Below are positions 8,299 through 18,163 of a DNA stretch of 29,630 bases, piece after piece. The stretch is from the NCBI GenBank assembly GCA_027577415.1, contig JANBQS010000168.1, forward strand, positions 1 to 29,630. The letters run 5' to 3'. A program made the position numbers and the translations under genes. Numbering within the stretch: position 1 is the stretch's first letter; each line of letters begins with the position of its first letter. Source of the DNA: Coemansia sp. RSA 922 (lineage: Eukaryota; Kickxellomycota; Kickxellomycetes; Kickxellales; Kickxellaceae). The notes below the pieces were generated by a model. The model did no database searches, had not been told where the DNA came from, and saw only the letters and a program-made list of their open reading frames with translations.

Positions 8299-9999
8299 CT
8301 ACTGTTTACGCAGTTCATTAATATCAACCCAAATCGGCGCAATATCAATAGGCACGTCTCTAAGCCTATCCAACGCAGTCTTGACCTCCGGCAGGATCCT
8401 TCCATACCTATCCCTAAACACCTCAGCTCTTTGCCTATCGCCATCGCCCTGAATAATCATAATATCCCTAGTCAAATCAGCTACCACTTTTCCGATCCGC
8501 TCCATATCAACAGCAAACTTTTCAGTCTCTGGATCATAAATAAAGCCACCCTGCTCCAGCAAATAACTCAACTGCATAGCCTGGCCCAAGCCATGAGCCT
8601 CCGCCAACCCGAACCTAATCGATCTAAACGCAGATGCCAAATACGTGGTATAGAACTGGCGCGCACTAATATCACCAATAACTCCCTGGTCAATCAGCAA
8701 CTGCGCAGCAAACAACCCGGTGATATCTGCCTTCGCCTCCTCGAACGCCGAGTGCAAGTCCAGCAGGCGGCTCCTCACCGTATCACGCGAACCAACAACC
8801 CTATGCGGGCCGTTCGAGTGGGCGACCTCATGGAGCAGCACATGAGTGAAAAACGCATCAAAGGTGACATGCTCCAGATCGGCCTCCGCCAAAACCACGT
8901 TAGCAATCGGCCTCAACACTGAGCTGACCTTCCCCATTTGCACGTTCTTGATAAGCGTAAGCTTGGAGCCCGCCCGCTCAATAGCCTCCTCGTCGTTAGG
9001 CAGATTATACGCGGCTGTCATCGGCACCGCAGTGTCTCCACCATTATACACCTGGTTAACGACAACAATAGGAGGTGGCACCAAATCGCGGTTCCGATAC
9101 TCCTCGGGAATAGGCAAATGATGTTCGACGAGCTCCAAGCTAGCAGTAAACTTGTCCAACATCGAGCTACCCTCAAAGTCGCGCACATGTATCATAGATT
9201 CGAAAAACGCCTTGGCAGAAAATACCTCATCCTCGTACGTCTCATAGGGCCCCACAGCAGCGTCCAAAGCGCTCTCATGGCTAATATTAAGCCACGATAC
9301 TTCCGATTCCAAATACCGATTACTCTCAAACGCGTCACCACGTAGGCGCAAGAACCTAGCAAAACTCTCATCGCTAACCAAGTCCGCCGCCTCTCTCATC
9401 AGCCTAGCAGCAGGAACCAAATGCTCTTTATACTCTGTAGAATACGGTACCAGTTCCAGACCCTTATCACCGCGCTTAACAATATCGTAGAACCCATGAG
9501 CACGCTTCCTATCTGCCTCATTAAGAGTCTCCGTCCAACTGTCAAACTCCTCTTTGGTCATTGACTCTGGGTATACGTTGGCCGATTTGGGCTTTGCACC
9601 GACCGATTCAATAAACGGCTCGTTCTCGAAACTACGGTCCCACGGTCCACGAAACAACTCAAAGAGTTTAAGGCGTTCCGCCGCCTGCTTACTATTCGCC
9701 GCTTCTTCGGTTAGTTGCTGGCGTAAACGTGGGGCGCCAATCCATATCTGCTGGTAGTACGCAGAGTTGAGCAGGTCAGAGACATCAGCCAGTTTGACAA
9801 GTGCCTGTTTGTCACCGTCAGTCAGGTGAGATAGGTCGGCGCGTAATTCAGTGGGCTTGTAATTGCTCAAGCGTTGGTGGATACTGAGACCACTACCAGT
9901 CGAAGTAGAGTTCATGGCAATAGAGACTAGAGACAATGACTGGTATAGTTTGTATGCAGTAGAGTAAATAGAAGAGAATTTAAAGAATTGGCTCAACAT
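8299..9999 (-). CDS. M49-like zinc peptidase (dipeptidyl-peptidase III-related)
   Basis: The frame gives 566 aa, or 538 aa if translation starts at Met29 (9915). It has a zinc-peptidase signature HEVAH-SNGPH at about residues 390-399 and a second motif EEAKAD at about 419-424. These correspond to the zinc ligands and catalytic Glu of the M49 family. Classical DPP III enzymes are about 700 aa with a six-residue HEXXGH. Here the motif is a five-residue HEXXH followed by a GPH, as in the shorter M49-like domain attached to some plant Nudix hydrolases. The substrate is therefore uncertain. The first 28 residues are rich in Ser, Tyr and Leu with Lys and no acidic residues, so alternative starts could give mitochondrial and cytosolic forms. 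It is the last of three minus-strand genes in a row. Confidence 0.8.
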   Translation of the reverse strand: MLSQFFKFSSIYSTAYKLYQSLSLVSIAMNSTSTGSGLSIHQRLSNYKPTELRADLSHLTDGDKQALVKLADVSDLLNSAYYQQIWIGAPRLRQQLTEEAANSKQAAERLKLFELFRGPWDRSFENEPFIESVGAKPKSANVYPESMTKEEFDSWTETLNEADRKRAHGFYDIVKRGDKGLELVPYSTEYKEHLVPAARLMREAADLVSDESFARFLRLRGDAFESNRYLESEVSWLNISHESALDAAVGPYETYEDEVFSAKAFFESMIHVRDFEGSSMLDKFTASLELVEHHLPIPEEYRNRDLVPPPIVVVNQVYNGGDTAVPMTAAYNLPNDEEAIERAGSKLTLIKNVQMGKVSSVLRPIANVVLAEADLEHVTFDAFFTHVLLHEVAHSNGPHRVVGSRDTVRSRLLDLHSAFEEAKADITGLFAAQLLIDQGVIGDISARQFYTTYLASAFRSIRFGLAEAHGLGQAMQLSYLLEQGGFIYDPETEKFAVDMERIGKVVADLTRDIMIIQGDGDRQRAEVFRDRYGRILPEVKTALDRLRDVPIDIAPIWVDINELRKQ

Positions 10000-10094
10000 A
10001 CTCTTTTCAACAAAAAAACAAAAAAAAAAAAGTGATTGAAAGAGAAAAAGGTAAAACCTAATCCTCTCTCTCTGGAATGCGTGAGAACAAAAAC

Positions 10095-13000
10095 TCAGCC
10101 ACGCTTAATATCAGGGCCTTGCACGTGGCGATACGTGAGTTCTGACGCACGGAATGCCGTGTTGCGTCCACAAGCAATGGTCGGGATTTGAGCATCGCCA
10201 AAAGCAGTCAGTTCAGTCGGATAGAGGTGAGCCGAGTGAGTGGCACCAGTGACAAGGCCCTCTGATGAAGACGACAGGCTTGATACGCTGCCAGCCGCCG
10301 GTCCACTGCCGGGCGCCAGAGTGAGTGGCGACGACTGAGCCGAAGAGATATTAGGTCCGACGTGAAGCAGCGAACCACGTGCACCCGAGCGACTAGAAGC
10401 CCACAGAGGAGGCCGACCCAGCGACGACACAGCAGTACCCAGCACAAACGAATCCGAGCGACCATCACCAGTACTGTTGCTTCTCCTACGCTGCCTCCCA
10501 GGCTCCAAGCACCCAAACGGCATATCGTCGTCAATAATACGGCCAGCCCGTGACGGAGGAAGAGGCGGACGCACATACTGAGGCATTGGGCTGTCGAGTT
10601 GCAAGTGGTCAATAGCGTCATCAAACGGCAGTGCCTCCATAACCAAATCAGGCGAAGGTGGAGCAGCTTTGGGAGCCAGCCTAGGGCTATACCGAATGCG
10701 AGCAGCAAGCCCAGTAAGCGGAACAGATTCATCGTCTGACGAGGTTCTGACTGGTGGTGGTGGAGGCTCATAAAGAGTAGCGCGGCTCTCGATAGTCTGA
10801 GCAGCACGCGGGTCAATCATGCGAATAGTCTCCAGTAGTCGCAGTTCCTCGGGAAACCTCACAGACTTGCGCAGAGGCCTCGATGGCCGCACAGGCCGCT
10901 GTCCGGGCACCGCATCGTCCTCAGCAATCGACAGACTACGAGTCGTACGCGTCACCGCACGAGGACTGCTAGGCGCGTCGAGCCAAGGCTGAGCCGGCGG
11001 CGTCGCAAGCTCAGCAGGGGACATTTCAGCCAGCGTGTGCAAGCGCACTGGCTTAACACGCATAGTCCGCCCAGCCTTCAGAATACCGCCCTGGCGATTG
11101 GCACGCGGTGTCAGTTGCGCACCCCCAGCCGAGCCCAGCTTGCTCGGCGTAACAGCAGGCGACAAGCCCAACACAGTCGCCATTGACTCTCCAGTTATGC
11201 TACCACGACGAGCACGGCCAGGTCGGGTGATGCGCCCCGATGCCCGGCCACAGCCAGCAGACGATGATGACGACACCGACGAATTCGAAGTCCGACGACT
11301 AACTGTTGTCTCATAACGTCTTGGCGTAGGCGATGCCCGAATCTCATAAACATCCTCTGCTGAGCCCAGCACAGATCTTTCAATGGCACGGCCAAGTTCG
11401 CGCGAGTCCATAGTCACAGCGCGTCTTGCGTGGCGTCCCCCAGTCATCGGCGACAAGCACAAAGACTCTTCGTCACTGCCAGGAGCTGAGAAGAGATCGG
11501 ACGCGTCGACTGCCTGGCGCATAGGCGAGGAAGCATCGATGCGCTGGCGGCGGCGAGAGCCCATCAACACGCCCAGCTCCGAGCTGATGCGACGCAGGGT
11601 GCCTTCTGAGTACCCGTCGCGCGAGTTCTCGCAGGTATTGGCAATCAGCTGGATCTTGTCCAGGCGCTGAGCGAGAGATGTGTATTTGTCTTCAATCGAC
11701 AGAACAGCCTGCGCCCGGCGCTCAGCACGAGCATCCACTAGCGCCTGCTCACGCTCGATATCGGCCACACCGTCAAAGGCAAAGCCATCGGCCAGGTCCT
11801 CTGCATCGCCCAGCTGCTGCGGCTGCTGCTCAGGCAGTGGCGGCGGAAGGGCCGGAAGAGCCGGCATAGGCACAAGCGGCGGCGACACATTGATCAGCCC
11901 ACGCGACGGCCACAGTGACAATGGCCGCCTGCCCAGGCGCATCGACAGCGGCGACGCTGACACCGACGCCGTCAGCCCGCGCAGTGGGTCAGCCGATGCG
12001 GAGAACTGCTCAAAGCCCGGCGACAGGGTGCGGTCCAGGAAGGTCCAGTCGCCATCGACGTCGTCTTTCTTCCCAGTCTCGGGTGGCTGCTGCAGCTGCT
12101 CGGGCCGAATTGGCGCGCGAGACTGGCGCGTAGTGGTGCGCACCCAGCCGCTCAAGCGCCTCAGCACACCGTTGGCAGCCTTCTCGTCGCTGAGCCCCGA
12201 CGACTGCGAGAACGTGCTGCCTGGCGGTGGCGATGACGTCGCCTCCAGGGAAGGCTGCTCGCTGTGCGTAGTACTGATAGGAAAGGGAATGGGCGGCTGG
12301 CGGCGCAGCTTGGCTGTCAGCGACGCAGCCCGCCGGTGCTGCGAGCCGGCTAGCGAGTCGGCCACTGACGTCGTGCTTTGATTGGGCATCAGCGAGGGCG
12401 GCGCCGGCAGTGGAATCTGAGGCACTGGCGGCGCGCGTGGCGAAGTGGCCCACCCACGCGCCTCGCTGCGCCGCCTGCGCGCCGAACGCGAGTCATCGGC
12501 TGACGACGACGCCTCGGCCTTTGCATTGGCCAGCTCGGCTTGCAGCTCCCGCATGCGCGCCTCCAGATGACCGATGCGCGCCTCCTGGGCCAGCGCCAGC
12601 TCCCGGTACGACTCGGGCTGCACGCCGATGCGCACGGCCAGGGCGCCGTCGGCATCCAGCGCCGGCGCAATGGCCTCCAGCAGGCACAGCGAAAAGACGT
12701 GCTCGGACTTTTGCGCCCACTCGCCAGCGTGCTCAAGCGCAACGCCCAGGCTGGCAATGCTGGCTGACACGCTGAACGCCCGCCGCTCGGCCGGGCCCTC
12801 GACGCAGGCGATCGACAGCGCCAGGCTGGGCTCGCCGACGCTCGTGCGGCTGCGGCTGACTTTGGCCTGCCACACGGCGCCGTGCGCTGAAAAGGCCTCG
12901 CCCAGCACGTGCACGTGGCCGCGCCGCCGGCCCAGCTCGGCCACTGACGTCACGCTGAGCATGCTGTACCGCCACCCCGGCGTCACGTGGTCCGCCATCC

Positions 13001-14321
13001 TCGGCGGCGGCAGCTCGTCGGCCCACTGGCTGGGGCGGGCGGCTTGAGCGGCGGCCAGCAGTCGCACCATGCGCGAGCGCTCCTTGACGGCCTGGGCCGG
13101 CGCCAGGTCGTCGACCATCTGCTGCACGGTGCTCAGCGCGTCCTCCAGCCCGCTGCGCCACGCCGCGCACTCGTCGATGTGGCGCACAAGCTCGGCCTCG
13201 GCCTGCGCACGCGCCAGCTCCACGCGGTCCGTGTCGCGGTCCAGCTGAGCCGAAATGACAGCCATTGCCGCGTTGTAGTCCTCGGCCAGCGCCGCGCTCG
13301 CGTCGTCCAATAGCGCGTTGCGCTGCCGCGTCTCGCCCAGGTGGTGTACCAGATCCAGCTGTAGCGCGTCGACTGCCTCGAACGTGTCGTCGTACGCCGC
13401 AGCCAGCTTCACCACCGCGTGTGCTCGGTGTGCGCCCGTCGCTGTCGAAATGCAGTGGCTGCACACGGCCGCCTCGCATGTCTCGCACCACAGGTCGTTC
13501 CGCGATCCCGGGTGCGTGGCACACCGGTCAGCAAACGCTGGCGCATCGACGCTGTCCACGACAAAGGTCGCCACAGTCAGCGCCTGAGCGATGGTGGTCA
13601 CGGGCTCGAGAGCCTTTCTGCTGCTCTCGTCCTTTTTAGTGCTGCCACGACCACTTCTCCCGCGCCGCTCAGAATTGAGTGTGCGTGTCGACGAAGGCGA
13701 ATGTTCGGTAGATATCTGCTGAATTGGCGTAAGTGATTCGGCAACTGCCGCCTCGTTGTATGTGCCGCTAGACTGAGCGCTGCTGGGTGGCAAGAGCATT
13801 GACCGTTCTAAATGCAAAGCCGTTGTCATGGCGGTCGTAGTAGTAGTCGCCGCTGGTAAATGCAAGAGTGGAGTTGTAGGCGAAATTTGGAAATGTGGAA
13901 TGGAAAGCGAGCCCTCGACAAAGGAAGACGTTTTAAGAGTGGTGATCATCGAGTTGGAAATCTGCCGCCGGTGATTAGATTGTTGTTGTCGTGAATGCCG
14001 TGATGATTGTCGACGTGGTAGTAGCTGCGGTGGTGATGTAGGCGCCGACGGACGCCGACGGTTAGCAGAGCGACGGCGATGCAGAAGTTGTGCTACGCGT
14101 CCAGAAGACCCATGCTTGTTCTTACGCAAAGCCAAGAGCGGAGGAGGATCGGTACGCGAGGGTGGGTGGGACTGCATGATGTGGACAGAGTTTCTAGCCA
14201 TCGGACGCAACAGACTGTCAGCAGCCTCAGTATCAGCACGACGATGCTGGTGGTGGTCTCCGCTAGACCGTGACATACTAGTGCATAGCGCACTCAGCGC
14301 ACATAACAGGCCCTTGGCCAT
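10095..14321 (-). CDS. B-box, coiled-coil and MATH-like protein without RING (TRIM37-like)
   Basis: The product is 1408 aa from one uninterrupted frame. Residues 1-255 are basic, Ser/His/Arg-rich and probably disordered. A B-box type zinc site starts at Cys266 (C-x2-H-x8-C-x2-C-x4-C-x2-C, then H-x2-H, ending near 302). A long Ala/Glu/Gln-rich coiled coil spans about 305-425. Residues about 454-575 resemble a MATH/TRAF-type sandwich, and a short coiled coil follows (about 575-610). The remaining 800 residues are Pro/Ser/Arg-rich low complexity with many SP/TP sites. B-box, coiled coil and MATH in this order recalls TRIM37-type E3 ligases, but there is no RING ahead of the B-box, so ligase activity cannot be assumed. 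A role as scaffold is inference. It starts 145 nt after the stop of the zinc-ribbon gene. Confidence 0.65.
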   Translation of the reverse strand: MAKGLLCALSALCTSMSRSSGDHHQHRRADTEAADSLLRPMARNSVHIMQSHPPSRTDPPPLLALRKNKHGSSGRVAQLLHRRRSANRRRPSAPTSPPQLLPRRQSSRHSRQQQSNHRRQISNSMITTLKTSSFVEGSLSIPHFQISPTTPLLHLPAATTTTTAMTTALHLERSMLLPPSSAQSSGTYNEAAVAESLTPIQQISTEHSPSSTRTLNSERRGRSGRGSTKKDESSRKALEPVTTIAQALTVATFVVDSVDAPAFADRCATHPGSRNDLWCETCEAAVCSHCISTATGAHRAHAVVKLAAAYDDTFEAVDALQLDLVHHLGETRQRNALLDDASAALAEDYNAAMAVISAQLDRDTDRVELARAQAEAELVRHIDECAAWRSGLEDALSTVQQMVDDLAPAQAVKERSRMVRLLAAAQAARPSQWADELPPPRMADHVTPGWRYSMLSVTSVAELGRRRGHVHVLGEAFSAHGAVWQAKVSRSRTSVGEPSLALSIACVEGPAERRAFSVSASIASLGVALEHAGEWAQKSEHVFSLCLLEAIAPALDADGALAVRIGVQPESYRELALAQEARIGHLEARMRELQAELANAKAEASSSADDSRSARRRRSEARGWATSPRAPPVPQIPLPAPPSLMPNQSTTSVADSLAGSQHRRAASLTAKLRRQPPIPFPISTTHSEQPSLEATSSPPPGSTFSQSSGLSDEKAANGVLRRLSGWVRTTTRQSRAPIRPEQLQQPPETGKKDDVDGDWTFLDRTLSPGFEQFSASADPLRGLTASVSASPLSMRLGRRPLSLWPSRGLINVSPPLVPMPALPALPPPLPEQQPQQLGDAEDLADGFAFDGVADIEREQALVDARAERRAQAVLSIEDKYTSLAQRLDKIQLIANTCENSRDGYSEGTLRRISSELGVLMGSRRRQRIDASSPMRQAVDASDLFSAPGSDEESLCLSPMTGGRHARRAVTMDSRELGRAIERSVLGSAEDVYEIRASPTPRRYETTVSRRTSNSSVSSSSSAGCGRASGRITRPGRARRGSITGESMATVLGLSPAVTPSKLGSAGGAQLTPRANRQGGILKAGRTMRVKPVRLHTLAEMSPAELATPPAQPWLDAPSSPRAVTRTTRSLSIAEDDAVPGQRPVRPSRPLRKSVRFPEELRLLETIRMIDPRAAQTIESRATLYEPPPPPVRTSSDDESVPLTGLAARIRYSPRLAPKAAPPSPDLVMEALPFDDAIDHLQLDSPMPQYVRPPLPPSRAGRIIDDDMPFGCLEPGRQRRRSNSTGDGRSDSFVLGTAVSSLGRPPLWASSRSGARGSLLHVGPNISSAQSSPLTLAPGSGPAAGSVSSLSSSSEGLVTGATHSAHLYPTELTAFGDAQIPTIACGRNTAFRASELTYRHVQGPDIKRG

Positions 14322-14466
14322 CAGTTACTATAAAAAAAGGTTATTTACGAAAGTGAGAAGAACGAAAAAAAAAAATAAAAGAAAATTAATGGAAAAAAGA
14401 AAGGTGGCTGCGCGTTGAACAACTCACAGTATATGCGTGGGAGAGAATGTTGTCGCCTTCTGATGT

Positions 14467-15345
14467 TCATTGTTCTTTTTTGAGTATCCCAAAGCAGCTG
14501 GGGCACCGCATAGCGTGGCCTCGCGTACGTCCAGACGCGACAAGTACGCGCTCAAAGCACAGCAGACACGTAATATCGCTAGCTGCCCCCGTCACTGGTG
14601 TCTGCGGCAGTCGAGGCTGCACCGGCGATAAGCTTGACGTGCACGATACAAAGCTACGCAAGTCCTCGACTGACGGCACCTCAGCAACAGACATTGATTC
14701 TTGGGCTTTGGCTGCCGCCGCACGCTGAGGCAATGTCACTGGCTGTGGGTCGCCAGTACGTGGCGAGTGGAGTGACTCTGAGGGTGTTAGGCTCAGTTGT
14801 GGACTAGCGAAAAGCGATATACCTGGTGACAGATCCGGCTCCTTTGGCTCCTCTTTCTCGGAGATACCAGTGACCGGTGAGTTCAGCTGAACCGCATGCC
14901 GTTCCTTGATGCTACCCAGGGACCGGTCCAATGTAGTGTGGCGTGGTTTTAAGCGTACAACAGCGTCGGCTGGGTTCAGTGTCAGTCCTAAACCTATTAT
15001 CGCTCTTGTACGCGAACCACCTACAGGCAATAAGGTCCCTATTGCCGCACTGTGTCGCCGCCCGCCAACTGGCATACGGGGTGGCCGTACAGAGTCTGTT
15101 TTTCCTCCACTATCAGTTACTACGCGTCGAGGCCGAGCCACTGCGAACCGCCGAGAAGCCGGTATATACAATGCCGGGTGCTCCTGTGGTCTGCCTGTGG
15201 CAAACGCTGTGGCGAACGGCAGTACTCGTGTCGTCTGGCTGCTACACGAACTAGTGTTTGTGCTTAGACTACTCTCACGTCTATGCGCCTTTGTCACATC
15301 CATGTGTCGGCTCGGCAACCCTGCTATTGAACCAACACCAGCCAT
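14467..15345 (-). CDS. Protein of unknown function with C-terminal CxxC...CxxC site
   Basis: The product is 292 aa starting at the Met at 15345. The same frame stays open to 15513 but that extension is a Lys/Arg-rich run likely to be 5' leader. Most of the protein is Ser/Pro/Arg-rich and probably disordered. The C-terminus has a compact zinc-binding candidate, Cys260-x2-Cys263 and Cys281-x2-Cys284 (CLLC and CPSC), the spacing of a zinc ribbon or half of a RING. It is divergent from the bZIP gene across an 816-bp intergenic region and lies directly upstream of the RING-less B-box gene on the same strand. I do not recognise a named orthologue. Confidence 0.55.
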   Translation of the reverse strand: MAGVGSIAGLPSRHMDVTKAHRRESSLSTNTSSCSSQTTRVLPFATAFATGRPQEHPALYIPASRRFAVARPRRVVTDSGGKTDSVRPPRMPVGGRRHSAAIGTLLPVGGSRTRAIIGLGLTLNPADAVVRLKPRHTTLDRSLGSIKERHAVQLNSPVTGISEKEEPKEPDLSPGISLFASPQLSLTPSESLHSPRTGDPQPVTLPQRAAAAKAQESMSVAEVPSVEDLRSFVSCTSSLSPVQPRLPQTPVTGAASDITCLLCFERVLVASGRTRGHAMRCPSCFGILKKEQ

Positions 15346-16161
15346 ACTAATAATGATGAAATTTTTTTTGTTTGTGTTAAAATGGAGAGAGAAAAAAAGT
15401 AGGTAAGCAAAAAACATTTGGACACCCTTCCCTCGCTCCCCTTTCCTTTTTCTCTCTTTTTTCTTTCCTTGCCTCAACCTAAAGGCAAGTTGGGGGTGTA
15501 CTCCCCACTCCAAGTGCAGCGCAGTAGCAAGAGCCTACAGCTCCCTAACAAGTATAGCTACGCAGTAACTACGTTAAACACATGTTTGCCTACAGACTGG
15601 ATAGCGTACTTTAGCGTCGTAAATCACTCTTGGTATCGATCACAAATCTACCACATGTGCAATGACGACATCGGCGCTCTTTGCCAGCCACGTGAATCCA
15701 AGGTCTGCCCTTTTTGCGTTTTGGAAAACTTTCTGCACGTCAAGTAAAAAAAATGTACTTTTTTTCCCCAAAAAGTGCCAGTGTTCTCTTTTCGTACTAA
15801 ACACTTTTTTTTTCTAACAATCCTCGTGTGGTTAGAAGGAGCCCTTTTAAAAGCTTTGTAATGTGGTGGAAACCCCAAGGAGACTTTAGCAATCCTTTGC
15901 TTGTCTTTTAGGAAAAGAACACCCTTTTTACTCGTGGCCAAATAAAGTCTCGCCCACCCCCTCCCTCAGCATCCAACTAGCGTCATAGCTTTATTTTTTT
16001 CTTTCTTCTTTCCAAAGTATCCGTTTTTTTGTCTTTTTTTCGTCATAGCCCCACTTTTCTAGCTTGTGTTCAGTCTTTTATTTTTCCTTCAGCCTGCTCA
16101 GGTGTGGACTATTATTTTCTCTGAAGCCGCCAATTTCTTTTTTTTTTCTCTTTTTTTTTAA
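15346..16161. promoter_or_regulatory. Shared upstream region of the zinc-ribbon and bZIP genes
   Basis: This divergent intergenic region is T-rich toward the bZIP start. CGTCATAGC occurs twice, at 15981-15989 and 16041-16049, 60 bases apart. CGTCA is the CRE half-site recognised by ATF/CREB bZIP proteins, so autoregulation is possible. The stretch 15490-15747 has an open + frame ending in a Cys-rich segment (CNDDIGALC...CPFC) that looks a little like coding sequence, but it has no convincing start or relatives. Confidence 0.4.
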
Positions 16162-17652
16162 ATGGAGACACGCAGACACAAGCCCTTGGATTTGGCTCGT
16201 GAGCCAAACCCCTTTGAGCACAGTTTTTCGTTAGTACAGTCAGAGGATGTAGCAGCAACCAAGGCACTCGAAGATACCAAGGTTTACAGTCGTACAAACA
16301 ATAGCCCCAAAACGAGTCCTTCGCATCCCAGCATAACACCCGTTGGGAGGAGTCCACTAGGTTCTTTACTGTCTTCTAGAAACTCGACGCCCTTTTCGCA
16401 AGCCGCTGCCTCGCCCTCGGGAGGCAAGGGTAACCAACTGACTCCCTCGATCAAACTGCCGCCGGTAACAGCTATTAGTGGGCCTGTTGACCCCGCACAT
16501 ATGCCGATGGTCTGGGGCGCAGAGTCCCTGCGCAGCGGACCTCTGTCCCCCGCCATGCTGGGTGGGCCGACAGCTACCAGCGGAACACCAAAGCCTCTGG
16601 GTACCTCGACGCCCGGAGTACCACGTTTGGGAATGACTGACCCTGCCTTGCACACGGGTCTGACTCCCTATATAGCAGGCGAGCCCCAGCCTACGAGAGT
16701 CTTTGGTCCTATTCGTATGCCTCAGGCGGTAGTCACTCCTATGCTTCAAGCCGCGATGCAAGCTACTGTCAATGGTCAGGATATCACGTCGACGCCAGGC
16801 GGTACCTTGCGTGTAGCTCCACCACGCCAACCAATCTCGGACTCCAGGAAACGTAGTCCCTCTGTCACTACACCGCTTGCCCCTTCACAGTCCGAACTGC
16901 GGTCGATGCCTCGAACCTATGGTCCAGAGCCGCCTGCTTTCCCGTCACCCAGACTCCCACCTCCACGGGCCAAGCGCGCAAGACAAGACAGTGTAGATGA
17001 TGTGAGCAATCCGACTGTAATTACGAGACGCAAAAACAGACGCAAAACCCAGGACAGCAACCAAGTCTCGCGTGACTCGTCTATAGCTCCGACCTTTTTA
17101 TTCGCCAACGACAGCGACACAGAAGCCAACGACTTGGACCCCTACGCTACACATGGTGCAGACGGACAGCCATTGACAGAAGAAGAAAAGCGGAAACAGT
17201 TTTTGGAACGAAACCGTATTGCGGCTCTCAAATGCCGTCAACGCAAAAAGAAACAACTGCAGGAGCTACAGGATCGTCACGACTATATGGTACAGGAGAA
17301 CGAGCGGTTACGAAAGGAGTATATGGAGATGAGAGAAATCGCCCTACAAGCTCGTGCCATGTTGGCTGCTCATGCCGACTGCCCTGTTGCTATTGCTAAT
17401 GGCGTACATGGTCTGGATTCGTTGCCTAGTGGTGTCTCTTTTCATTCGCTCGTACCTAGTAATACCGTGGAGGCGGAGTACGCACAGAAAATTATTGCTG
17501 CTATTCCGCCTACTTCCAATGGTATCCCCGTGCATTCTATGATGATGCCTGCTATGCCTGAACGCGGCGGTCGAAGGTCCGTTTCTCACTCCCATAGACA
17601 TATGATGTCTGAGCAAAACTATGAACACGCCCCTCATATGTGGCGAGATTGA
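16162..17652 (+). CDS. Atf1/AtfA-type bZIP transcription factor
   Basis: The product is 496 aa, a nuclear DNA-binding regulator of the ATF/CREB class. The N-terminus contains EPNPFEHSF (residues about 13-21), the hallmark of the Aft1 osmotic-stress domain of fungal Atf1/AtfA proteins. Residues 40-330 are rich in Ser-Pro and Thr-Pro, typical targets of stress-activated MAP kinases. The basic region starts at about residue 342 (ERNRIAALKCRQRKKKQ) and leads into a leucine zipper to about 395. The region after it, with ADCPVAI, also fits this class. Family members bind TGACGT-type sites and control stress, sporulation and secondary responses. The ATG is preceded by a T-rich leader, and two CGTCA half-sites lie upstream. 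No introns. Confidence 0.88.
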   Translation: METRRHKPLDLAREPNPFEHSFSLVQSEDVAATKALEDTKVYSRTNNSPKTSPSHPSITPVGRSPLGSLLSSRNSTPFSQAAASPSGGKGNQLTPSIKLPPVTAISGPVDPAHMPMVWGAESLRSGPLSPAMLGGPTATSGTPKPLGTSTPGVPRLGMTDPALHTGLTPYIAGEPQPTRVFGPIRMPQAVVTPMLQAAMQATVNGQDITSTPGGTLRVAPPRQPISDSRKRSPSVTTPLAPSQSELRSMPRTYGPEPPAFPSPRLPPPRAKRARQDSVDDVSNPTVITRRKNRRKTQDSNQVSRDSSIAPTFLFANDSDTEANDLDPYATHGADGQPLTEEEKRKQFLERNRIAALKCRQRKKKQLQELQDRHDYMVQENERLRKEYMEMREIALQARAMLAAHADCPVAIANGVHGLDSLPSGVSFHSLVPSNTVEAEYAQKIIAAIPPTSNGIPVHSMMMPAMPERGGRRSVSHSHRHMMSEQNYEHAPHMWRD

Positions 17653-17880
17653 GGTGTTTCCCCTCTTTTTTTTTCTTCTCGTTTCTCTTTTTTTCTTCTC
17701 CTTCTGTATTGGCGAGAGGGATATGTGTATAAATTTTTTTGAATATACTAAAAAAAACTACTTGTTTATAATTTACTTGGATAGTCCCTAGCTTGAAGCT
17801 AAACTGTTCTCATGAACAAGATACTTGTCGCCTGTGAAATGCACTACCACCCGTTCGTAGTTGGATAAAAGTGAACGGCA
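17653..17880. other. 3' flank of the bZIP gene
   Basis: Pyrimidine-rich 3' UTR followed by AT-rich sequence with ATATACTAAAAAA near 17742, a possible poly(A) region. No ORF or RNA gene recognised. It leads into the class I boxes of the next small-family gene. Confidence 0.4.
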
Positions 17881-18079
17881 GGAAAAAAAGCAGTTTCTTT
17901 GAACACCAACTGTTTTCTTTGAAGAGTTGGAGACCCTTGTGCTTTGAAGCCTTTAAAAGGAATTGTCGGCTGAGCTTTCACCACGCTTGCTGCGGCTCTC
18001 ACCACCCTTGAAGACGGATGAAAAGAGGGAGACTTGCTCGCTAAAAGAGGGAATGGAAAAGGGGGATGTGGGTGCCTAC
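17881..18079 (+). promoter_or_regulatory. Class I upstream region of the 18164 gene
   Basis: TTTCTTTGAACACCAACTG, TTTCTTTGAAGAG and GCTTTGAAGCCTTTAAAAGG (17892-17960) correspond to the CTTTGTTCACCAAC / CTTTGAAAG / CTTTGTTCTTTGAA boxes of the first block. The region is homologous along most of its length to 20461-20674. The downstream element GGTGCCTAC lies at 18071-18079, but at the expected distance upstream there is only TGGAAAA rather than TATAAAA, so this core promoter is degenerate. Confidence 0.6.
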
Positions 18080-18163
18080 ATTTTTCCTCCTTTACTCTTG
18101 TCCTCACTTTTACATTTCTCAAAGCATTTTCTACGCACTATTAAAAATCACCAGAAACAACAC

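Noticed and set aside
12733..13524. Minus-strand frame of 263 codons within the B-box gene, in another frame
   Set aside because: Arg/Gly/Ala-rich shadow overlapping the B-box and coiled coil of the real frame.
17963..18163. N-terminal extension of the 18164 gene
   Set aside because: The segment is homologous at DNA level to the non-coding upstream region of the 20755 gene.
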